Source of the DNA: Linanthus parryae | Lineage: Eukaryota; Streptophyta; Magnoliopsida; Ericales; Polemoniaceae | Direction of reading: 5' to 3' | NCBI GenBank assembly: GCA_023055425.1 | Contig: JALGPY010000007.1 | Location: forward strand, 13,774,001-13,838,000 | Length of the DNA stretch: 64,000 bases | Shown here: positions 1 through 9,115 of the stretch, in pieces | Layout: each line of letters starts with the position of its first letter | How positions within the stretch are numbered: position 1 is the first letter of the stretch | Made by a program: the position numbers and the translations under genes | Notes under the pieces: generated by a model | Databases searched by the model: none | What the model was told of the DNA's origin: nothing | Seen by the model: the letters and a program-made list of their open reading frames with translations, nothing else

Positions 1-434
1 GGACACCCACAGGGGCCTCGCCATTTCTACTGTGTTATGGGGCCGAAGCTGTGGTACCTGCGGAGGTTAGAGTCAATTCGGCAAGGCTGGCCTTCCACGC
101 ACTCTATGAAAACCAACGCGATCATGACTTAATCTTGCTGGAAGAAAAGCTAGAACAAGCCAAAAGGACTAACAAGCGGTACCAGGAAAGAATCGCTCGC
201 GCCTACAACAAGACAGTCCAGCGAAGGGATTTCGCAGTCGGAGACTTGGTCTTGCGCGCATCTGACCACTGCATGCGAGAAGCAACTCACCCAAAGTTCG
301 CAGCTAATTGGGAAGGACCCTTCGAAGTCACAGAAGTCTTCGATAGTGGCTACTGCAGCATACGAAGGTTGCATGGCACAACCTCAACTCCCAGTTCAAT
401 CAACATGCGCTGGATCAAGAAGTACTATCCCTGA
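1..434 (+). CDS. pol: Element 0 integrase C-terminal end of pol (partial)
   Basis: The 3' end of pol in element 0, in frame from position 3 to the TGA at 432-434. It is nearly identical to the last ~144 codons of the pol genes of elements I and II. It carries the basic stretch after the integrase core and the GPF/Y-type module (WEGPFEV), ending in MRWIKKYYP. No lesion is visible in this part. The catalytic core, RT and gag lie outside the window, so the state of the full gene is unknown. Confidence 0.88.
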   Translation, partial: TPTGASPFLLCYGAEAVVPAEVRVNSARLAFHALYENQRDHDLILLEEKLEQAKRTNKRYQERIARAYNKTVQRRDFAVGDLVLRASDHCMREATHPKFAANWEGPFEVTEVFDSGYCSIRRLHGTTSTPSSINMRWIKKYYP

Positions 435-503
435 CTTCTCTCATTTCATACGTTTTATGATAACGTGCTTAATGTCTCATGTGGCTATGATTTACGCAAT
501 CTC

Positions 504-581
504 CTCTCCCATATGAGAGGATTGTAATCCCATCTCTCCCATATGAGAGCGTTATAATAAAAGAATTCTCCCAAATGAGAA
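504..581 (+). repeat. Three tandem small hairpins after pol stop (element 0)
   Basis: Two copies of CTCTCCCATATGAGAG (504-519 and 534-549) and one variant TTCTCCCAAATGAGAA (566-581). Each has a 5-bp stem and a 6-nt loop. The variant keeps pairing because both ends of the stem changed (C-G to T-A). The same trio occurs in elements I and II. They lie 70-150 nt after the pol stop, before the tandem array. Confidence 0.8.
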
Positions 582-639
582 ATTCATATTTCTAGCTGTT
601 TATGTTGCTCTATTTAATTTATTATTACTGTTAACAATG

Positions 640-1690
640 GTTTATTCGCTGCAATAGCAATCCATACAAACTGCGATCTTAAGTGATCATCTAAGCCTAT
701 CTCTTACGATAGCAGCCAATGCAATGCGATCTTAAGTGATCAATATAAGCCTATCTCTACGATAGCAGCTAATGCAAACGCGATCTTAATTGATCATATA
801 AGCCTATCTCTTACGATAGCAGCCAATGCAATGCGATCTTAAGTGATCAATATAAGCCTATCTCTACGATAGCAGCCAATGCAATGCGATCTTAAGTGAT
901 CAATATAAGCCTATCTCTACGATAGCAGCTAATGCAAACGCGATCTTAATTGATCATATAAGCCTATCTCTTACGATAGCAGCCAATGCAGTGCGATCTT
1001 AAGTGATCATCTAAGCCTATCTCTCACGATAGCAGCTAATGCAAACACGATCTTAAGTGATCATCTAGGCCTATCTCTTACGATAGCAGCCAATGCAAAC
1101 GCGATCTTAAGTGATCATCTAAGCCTATCTCTCACGATAGCAGCCAATACAAATGCGATCTTGAGTGATCATCTAAGCCTATCTCTCGCGATAGCAGCCA
1201 ACGCAAATGCGATCTTAATTGATCATCTAAAGCCTATCTCTTACGATAGCAGCCAAGCGCAAATGCGATCTTAATTGATCATGTAAAGCCTATCTCTTAC
1301 GATAGCAGCCAAACGCAAATGCGATCTCAATTGATAATCTAAGCCTATCTCTCACGATAGCGGTCTATACAAGTGCGATCTCAAGCCTATCTGTTACGAT
1401 AGCAACTTATACACAAAACGATCTTACCTGGTCTTCTCAAGCCTATCTGTTACGATAGCCACTTATATGCAAAGTGATTTTAGTTGATCACCCAAGCCTC
1501 TGTTACGATGGCAACGCATGCGCAAGATGATCTTACTGGATCTTCTAAAAGTCTATCTGTTGCGATAGCAATTTATGCGAGAAACGATCTCAAGCAGTTC
1601 GCTAATAAAGCCTATCTTTTGTGATAGCAATTCGCACCAACGATCTTAACTGATCTGCTCTAGACTATCTGTTACGATAGCAATGTTGTG
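640..1690 (+). repeat. 54-57-bp tandem array in the 3' untranslated region (element 0)
   Basis: About 20 units. A typical unit holds GCGATCTTAAKTGATC, a spacer, then CTATC-TCTTAC-GATAG and GCAGCCAA. The CTATC/GATAG stem persists even in the diverged units at the right end, where the rest of the unit has drifted. Tandem arrays in the hypervariable 3' UTR are known for Tat-lineage elements and can seed satellites. Nothing here looks coding. Confidence 0.9.
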
Positions 1691-3185
1691 AACATGATCT
1701 TAAATGATTTACAACGGCCAACAACAAGCCCATCTGCCGGGATGGCACAGCTGCGAAGATACGATCTCGAACGATCTAGCGAAACACCCGCGAATCAATA
1801 TATCGCAGATGCGAAGCAATTACATAGCATTATGCAAGGCGAAATATGCCGAAACGCATGCGAAATTGTATTTTGTTGTAAAGAGACAGCAGATAATACA
1901 AAAAAAGCTATTTATCATTACGAGTCAAATGATTTACAATTTATCTATCTAGATAGCAGCTTACAAGCGAAAAGCTCGAATCTAACTACACAGCCAACAT
2001 GGCTTACAATACATTCGAAAAATGTCTAACAAGCCAGAAACACACTACGGGAATTCCGACTAGAAAAGGATGAACCCACCGGTTTCAACACCGGCTATGC
2101 AACCCGCAGATCTGCGGCCAAAGATCAATAGCAAAAGGGATGCTGCCGCGAAGAGATCAGCTTGTCATTCGCTACATCCCTAGCTGCGAAACCTGGGAAA
2201 CGATACGCCCAGGACCCCAAGGGGTGACAAAAGCCTCTGTCTGATCAAGATAGGCGCCGGAGGAGCTTCCTGTTTCGACATATGCTACTCTGCAAAACAG
2301 GCGAAGCAGTCATTCCTCTGGTGATGGATTCCTTGTCATGTTGGACAAGGGCATTGACGAGCACCCTGAGTTCAAGAACGAAGAGGCAAGAAATCCTCCT
2401 CCAGGGATGCTGGAGGAGAATTTCGCCGTTCATTACGAGACGGTAGCACGGTCACTACGGCGCTGCACCTCACCACGAGGCGGCCGGAAACATGACCTGC
2501 ACACATAATACACGAAGAAATTTCTTCGAACACGCATGAGATATTATCTGCATCTTCTTTATGATGGTTATAAAGAGCAATAAGCCTCATAAAGTGGATC
2601 TTGGAAACTATTTCTATAGCACAAAGCGCAAACTCATGATTCAAAACTTGAAGTTGCCATGAATCAACGAAAAACAAGCGTTGAAGCCAGCAGTCGTAAG
2701 GACTCACGGCAAAGCACATGTTTGGGATGAAGAACCCAAATAGCAAAGACAGGGTTTATATAGACCCTGTACAGACTCTTCGGTTGCCTAAGATGAGTCA
2801 GCAAAATTTAAAAAGAGGGTAAGTTCAATCACTTACGCCTTGAAAAGCGGTAACAATCAATTACCCTACTAAAGGCTACGACGATTCAGTTGCGTATCCT
2901 AATAAATGACGGATAGTCATGATTCGGACGGACTTCCCAACGGAAGCGTGCTTATCTGCCGGAAAATTAGCGCGAAAATCAAGCAGAGAATCAATTGCTG
3001 ATGTCATAATTGGATATGCACAGAAATATCCAATCAAATCCCGAAAAAGGGCAAAATGGGAAAATTCATTTTTCTTGTTAAAAAAAAGAAAAGGGGGAGA
3101 AACCCTAGCAGCATTACATTAATGTTCAAGACATTACATTAATGTTTCAGCTATTTTTCTTGCTATTTTTGCAAAATTCGAAAAA
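1691..3185. other. Spacer between tandem array and antisense gene (element 0)
   Basis: No gene with known domains. It holds a 124-codon minus-strand ORF at 2372-2746, open also in elements I (17488-17862) and II (29367-29741), with a minus-strand TATATAAA box just upstream (about 2754-2763). It also has a purine tract with a G run near 3084-3100 and two ACATTAATGT palindromes (about 3117-3126 and 3137-3146), shared by the three copies. Part of it should be the 3' untranslated region of the antisense gene. Whether the small ORF is translated is unknown. Confidence 0.6.
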
Positions 3186-6100
3186 TCAAAGCAGATTCTT
3201 GATTAAGGAGTCTTGGGGCGCGAACTGCTCGCTCAGCTTCTCCACCTGTTCCACTTCTTGCTTCAATTGCTCGCACCTGGCATTCATCTCATGATACAGC
3301 TTCAGAGCTTCATCAACCCTTTGCTTCTGCTGCTCCACCTTCTGCATCTCGACTGCGAGATTCTGGTGACCGAGTTTCAAAGTTACGGCCGCGCGAATCA
3401 GCGTGACTCTGTCCTTAAGAAACTTAAAGCCCATTCTGCCTTGGACTTTGGTCACGAGGTTTTGGCACATGCCACATAGCAATTCAGCACTCTGGACCGA
3501 AATGGTCGCAGGCGTAGCCGCAGACAGCTGCTCCAGTATCCAGATGGCTTCAGTAAGGAACAGCCTCCTGTCAAAAGGACCGATCTCCAGAGATCTCACA
3601 AACGAGCGGGGGTACCTGAGACGCATTCGAACCACCCAGTCTACATCGGTTTGCTTCAAACCTGAGGAGACGTCAAAGATAAGTTATGATGTCAAGACTC
3701 GCAAGCGAATAATGCAACGTGCGAACAGTAAAGCTCTACTTACCAGTTCCTTCCAGAATCTCATGAAGAGAAGGAATGCGCGCTACCGGGGCGGTCGAAG
3801 ACTGTCCTCGCTCCATAGCTCTCCTATCAGCTGCGAGCTCTAATCTCTCGTACTCGGGAGGAAGAATGTAGGCCGCACCAGCTGCGACTACATTCCCAAC
3901 ATGCGAGCCCCAAAAGCTCCACGCAGGAATGGGTGCCTCTGACTCAGTCATCGCCGGAGGCGAAGGGACAGCCGAAGTCGCTTGGCGAAGGACACTCTCA
4001 GATGCGAACGCATTAGCAGCACTTGTCCTCACTTCCTCAACACTAGCATGGACATCTTCGTCCATCAGCACAGCATCAGCTCCAGCATCGTCGGAAAGAT
4101 CGATGATGTCCTCAAGAGGCTCACCCGCGTGGTCAGCAGCTGCGACGGGCTTCTCGGTATGGGAGCTCGGAATCGGAATATAGGACGCAGAAGACTGACT
4201 TCTCTGCTCCAGCGCAGGTTCCTCAGCATGACCTGCGACATTAAATGCGATGATATGAGGTAACTTGTGTTATAAGTTATTTTCGCTATCTTTACTAAAG
4301 CTAAGAGTAAGCACCTCCACGCGAAGGTGGGATTGAAGTATCCTCGTCATACACTAAGGACGTGGAACCATGCCCTATCAGTATGTCCTCACTAAGCAAG
4401 TCTGTAAGAGGAGCGTGACCTGGGATGCGAATAAACCAGTCATGATTCTGCCTCAAGTTGCTAAAGCCTAGTACATGCGTATCACTCAAATAATTACCTG
4501 AAGGTTCTCCGCATTTGTCTACTAACCAACGGCGAATGTCAGCCTTTGACACACCATGCTTTAACGCACCCACAATAACATCTCTATAAGTTACTGCGAG
4601 ATTGAAGATCTCACCTTTATCGCCGCCTGCGATTTCCTCGAAATCCGCTTGGACTTGCTCCAAGGCTGCTGCATCCTCTCCGAGAACCTCATCTTCCTCC
4701 TCCGCATGAGGAGCCACTTCTTCGGGAAGCTCGTCCTCCTCGACAGTTGGACGCGCTAAGTCGTCAACATGCCGCTCTTCGAGGCTCCGCTGCTTCACAC
4801 GCTCAAGCTCCTCTTCTTCCCGACGCCTCCTTCTCTCAGCAGCCTCCGCGGCTGTCTTCCGGGACTCAGCCAGAATGTCCTTGCTTATGGGATCATCTGG
4901 GATGCCAGAATGGGCATCTCTCTTTTGCCTCTTGGTCGCAAGGCCACCGATGGCCTCATCATCATCATCATCTGCGAATACACGAATGATTTAAAGAAAA
5001 GAAGTGCAAAGAAGTTACGATGACGGGAAGGGAAATGCGACGGAAGTACCTCCTGATTCTTCCTCGTGCATCACAACCGTTACTTCTTCTTCATCATTTG
5101 CTTGGGGCTCCTGCCTCTCTTCCTCCTCCTCTTGGTTGAATGGAACAAAAGTCTCAACTGCGAGATCTTTTCGCACCTTGCTGGGCATGCGACCTTTGCC
5201 TTTGTCCTTGATAGAAAGGGACCTCACTGGGGGAGAAGCTGGAGCACTTCTAGGGGAGGAAATCGTAATTCCCTTTTGCCTAGGTCTCTTCACTCTCGGC
5301 GCCGCAATCGCTGGAGGGGACGGGTCATCTCTGGGAGGAGACGGAGCCGGAGGATTGTCTATCAGCGAGTCGGCAAAAGCCTTCATGACTGCGCGAACCT
5401 TTGTTTCGATCTCGGCGTCCATCCTCCATGCTAGCCGGAATGACTCCCCTTGCCTTCTGGTAGCAACAATGGTGTTAACCAGCGATTTGGAGCGATCACC
5501 AGCTGCGAACCTCCGCACATGACACTAAAACAGCACAGAATGAAAGTATCAGCATAAGAAAATCAAAAAGCTTAACGCATGCGAAGAAGTTGCTTACCTC
5601 AGCAAACGCCTTGCTATATCTGACGACATGCGTGTCGCCCTTCTTGATTGCGGCGACTTGCTCCTTCAGAATGAAATCAGGGCACAAATGGTTCTCACGG
5701 TCCCACAGTGAGTAGCAACCATACTCAGACTCGCTCAAACTGCAATTGGGGCGAAACGGAAAAGAGTTTCTTTTGAGCAAGGGGGCCCTACCTGGCTGCG
5801 CCGCCGCCTCCGTCTCAATCCTCGTTTGCTGGGCAACCCAGTATGCGAGCCAGTTCTGGGAACAACCACCCTCGCGAGTTCCCGCAGGCTGCTCAAAGGG
5901 AAGATTGCTCATGAAGACCGTCTTGCACTCCTTTGTCAGCAAGCTCTTGTAGCATCCTCTGATAATAGACTGGGGCCAGATTGATGGGGCCACCGCATCA
6001 AAACCAAACTGAGGAGAAACCCGAGTGGGGTCAACATCCACTGTAAGCTTTTCATACCTTGGCGCGAGCTCACGAATATGCTCTGCAAGGGCAGGAAGGG

Positions 6101-7478
6101 AACCTCGCAGACACCAGCAAAAGAACTCACGATAGCGCTCGTGGAAATGCGGTCCCTTCTCAAAGAGAAGTTCTTCTGAGAAGACCATACCTTTGGAGGG
6201 GTATAGCTTTGGAAACCATCGTACGTTCTCGATAAGCGTGGCATAGGGCCTGGCAATAAACTCCTTCCGTTTGTCGCATATCAAACTCCAAGCGCACTTG
6301 GTGTTGCTTGCTCCAAACCATCTCGCAGCTCTTCCGCTGTTGCGTGCTTCTGTCTCGCCTGGGGGACACCACTTATCAAGTTGGAGAGCAGTTGGAGCAT
6401 AAGACGGCCAGCGCTCGAAAACCCACATTGTCAAAAAGGAAATATTGACAAAGGTCAGGACATCGAGGCGGCCACGCGACTCCCTCATAGCCAGAACCAG
6501 CTGATCGAGCCTATAATACAGCGTGCCCAAAACCAAGGGTCCGAGTGCGACTCTCTGGCCAAAAGCGAGCTTCACAACAAGTGGCAGCACATGGTAGAAG
6601 ACTCCGTCATGGGGGTGACCATCAATCAGGTACCTCGACAGCCAGGCACAGAGAAAAGCACAAAGGGTCAAATGGTAGCCCTTGCCCTCTACGTAATTCT
6701 CGGCCTCCGGGTCCTCACTCAGAAGTTTCTTGGTAATACCGCTGTTCGCATAGTCTCGGAAGAAGTACTGCAACCATTTGTTCCAGGTATTCTTCGCAGA
6801 CGTATCAACCAGCTGCCAGTTCGGAAGGGGCTTTGTAGTGGTCCACCGAGTGGAGATTTTCTTTACCTCTGCTAGGCATTCCTCCATCTGCGTAAACAAG
6901 GCAATCTCCGCAGATGTCCTCAAAGGACTCAAAGGGTCAACTTCACCCATGGGGGAAAGCTCGTACAGCATTTGCACGTCCTCGAGCGTGGGGGCAGCCT
7001 CGAACTCAGCAAAATGGAACGTGTGAGTCGCAGGCGAGTAACGGGACAGAAGGTCTAGAAGCATGGACTGATCCAACTTCACGGCAGCACCCTTCATAGC
7101 ACGGATAGCAAAGTATACGCTGGCTTCATTAAGAGTCTCGGCGTGATGATCCAGCACGTGGTCAATCCACTCATCCATATAGTCCAATTTCTGGACGAAC
7201 GCCTGAGTAGAAATCGCAGTATATGGGAAGTGCCCGTTCTCGATCCCCAATCGAACTACATCCTCGGAACCAACCAACTCGAGCAAGGCTGAGTTAACTG
7301 GGCGAGTCAGCTTCAGCAATCGCTCAACTGGAACAGGATCAGGCATCCTCTTCGCCTTTACCCTCGCATGATAGAAATCTTTACCGCCTAAAAAGGGGGC
7401 TTTTCGCCACAGGGCCTGCGGAAGCTCGGGTATCTCTTCATCTTCCTTCACGGGTCTGGTTACTCTTGTCTTGGCCAT
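3186..7478 (-). CDS. Antisense five-exon gene with plant-mobile-domain-like protein (element 0, intact)
   Basis: Exons read on the minus strand: 7478-5598, 5524-5050, 4971-4498, 4232-3744, 3661-3186. All four introns are GT-AG, reading phases agree at every junction, and the joined frame is open: 3795 nt, 1264 aa. The start is the ATG in MAKTRV, directly after an AG acceptor (TTTCGCAG), which suggests an intron in the 5' leader. Exon 1 resembles the plant mobile domain (TFHFAEFEAAPTLEDVQML near residue 153, then aromatic-rich segments). Exon 2 has a basic VKRPR stretch. Exon 3 starts with a charged, Arg/Glu-rich, probably coiled-coil segment, and exon 5 ends in a heptad-like coiled coil. Extra antisense ORFs between pol and 3' LTR are known in Tat elements; their function is unsettled. 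Exon 3 could also be read through to a stop at 4301. Domain assignment is by eye. Confidence 0.75.
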
Positions 7479-8166
7479 TCCTGCGAAAGAGCAAGAAAAA
7501 AGGGGGGAGAAATACCACACTTCAGTTTGAATTTTGGAATTCAAGATCTATGCGAAGGAAAACGAACAGTTCCGGTACCGATTTCAGAAATCGGGGAGTT
7601 GCAAGATCCAATATTGTTGAAAGATTAAAATGAAGCGGTTTCAAAGATCAAAACCTCTTCACAAACTCCATGGGTTTACAGATTCAACGCAGTTCAAGGC
7701 AAACACTGGTATCTTAAATCAAAAGTAAACGAGGCCAACCTTGTTTCCTTGAAGCCTGCTTGGATATGCACAATTGAAGAATACGATTTGCAGTTCTGAA
7801 CTGGTGATTGATTATCTGGATCTGCTCTCGAAGATCTCCGGGTACCATTCACTTTAAGAGAAAGAAGTGATGCTTTGCAATAATGGGGGATACAAGGTAT
7901 TTATCCAAAACAATGAAGGGTTGCGTCCTTTCGATAGTCGAATCGCAACCGTCACCGTCGAATCGCGCAATCACAGGACAAGCTGACGTCACGCCTAAAA
8001 CCCTAAAGGTCAGACGGCACGACTCTAGGGGTTTTAGGTCATAATGACACGCACGGGGGCTGAATTTACCCGTATTTGAATTGGTGCGTGGCGGCGACGC
8101 GTATGTTGGTTTCCGCGCATGGAAGTCTATACGGCTATGAGTCTTCACGCGCAGAAAGGGGGCTAA
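7479..8166 (-). promoter_or_regulatory. Likely leader and promoter of the antisense gene (element 0)
   Basis: This 0.7-kb stretch between the antisense start and the 3' LTR has no convincing ORF. On the minus strand it has a TATA-like GGATAAATACC (7899-7909) also present in elements II (about 34876) and I (about 38395), and a pyrimidine-rich tract ending in TTTCGCAG just before the ATG. This fits a promoter plus a 5' leader intron, by inference. The 3' LTR follows a purine-rich AGAAAGGGGGCTAA, the plus-strand polypurine tract. Confidence 0.5.
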
Positions 8167-8449
8167 TGTAGATACTGCTTTCTGACATGACAGATCTTGG
8201 CCACGTGGCAGCCATCCAGCACACCATATTGTGCTCCACACACACAGGATCACCAGCCGAGCTGATCCATGTGGGGGCTGCGAGACAGAGCCCTCGCATA
8301 CCAACGTACGGGACTTGTAGGGACTTGTGGTTTGGAGGCTAGAGTAAGCCCTGTCGCGTGCGAGCCAAGCCCGCACGCGACCTTTAGTAACTGTTTTGAG
8401 AGATTTATGGCACGAGCTCCATAAACCCGGTCAATCCGGTCAAACCCGG
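8167..8449 (+). mobile_element. 3' LTR of element 0, left fragment
   Basis: Begins with the family terminus TGTAGATACTGCTTTC and matches the first 283 bp of the other LTRs, with several private differences. It is broken after AAACCCGG, where element I begins, and continues at 39296. Confidence 0.93.
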
Positions 8450-9075
8450 TGTAGATACTGCTTTCTGACATGACAGATCTTGGCCACGTGGCAGCCATCC
8501 AGCACACCATATTGTGCTCCATACACACTGGATCACCAGCCGAGCTGATCCATGTGGGGGCTGCGAGACAGAGCCCTCGCATACCACCGCACGGGACTTG
8601 TAGGGACTTAGTGGTTTGGAGGCTAGAGTAAGCCCTGTCGCGTGCGAGCCAAGCCCGCACGCGACCTTTAGTAACTGTTTTGAGAGATCTATGGCACGAG
8701 CTCCCTAGACCCGGTCAATCCGGTCAAACCCGGTCAACCTCGTAACGGTTCCGGTATTCGCGCACCACGTGCTATAACGGTTCCTATATACTCGGACGAA
8801 CGTGCCGTTATGGTTAAGCTAATTAAGCCGCCATTAATGGGCGCATTAACCACACTACAACGGTCACGTTCTCCAGTATATATAGATCGTCAACCTTTCT
8901 AAACAAAGGAGAACACACTGCCATACGCGGGAGCTCTGCCAAACCTCCTTCTCTCTCTCAGACATTGCTACTGACTTACTCTCTCCCTACACACACCCCT
9001 ATTCTTCCTGTGCGATCCTTGATCCACTACACACGGTGCACACGGAGGTCTCCCTGCTGGAATCTCTTGTGCACA
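8450..9075 (+). mobile_element. 5' LTR of element I
   Basis: TG...CA ends. The U3 part contains a perfect palindromic G-box GCCACGTGGC (8483-8492), a second CACGTG (8766-8771), a tandem run of GGTCAA motifs (reverse W-box, about 8712-8737), and several AACGG cores (8744, 8776, 8859, plus CCGTT at 8805). TATA candidates are CCTATATA (about 8783) and AGTATATATAG (8875-8885). The pyrimidine-rich stretch after 8930 fits a transcribed leader. Confidence 0.93.
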
Positions 9076-9078
9076 TTT

Positions 9079-9096
9079 TGGTGAACCCGACGTGAA
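9079..9096 (+). promoter_or_regulatory. Primer binding site, element I
   Basis: TGGTGAACCCGACGTGAA, three bases after the LTR end, begins with TGG as expected for pairing with a tRNA 3' CCA end. I could not assign the tRNA from memory. The same site follows the element II LTR (21016-21033). Confidence 0.75.
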
Positions 9097-9115
9097 CTTA
9101 CCAGCAAAAGCAACC

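Noticed and set aside
640..1690. CRISPR-like array of regularly spaced repeats
   Set aside because: The whole 54-57-bp unit is repeated, with no unique spacers, in the 3' UTR of a plant retrotransposon; this is an ordinary Tat tandem array.
5004..5522. Plus-strand ORF of 172 codons opposite the antisense exon 2
   Set aside because: It is the mirror frame of an exon on the other strand, low in complexity, and not preserved as a separate gene in the other copies.
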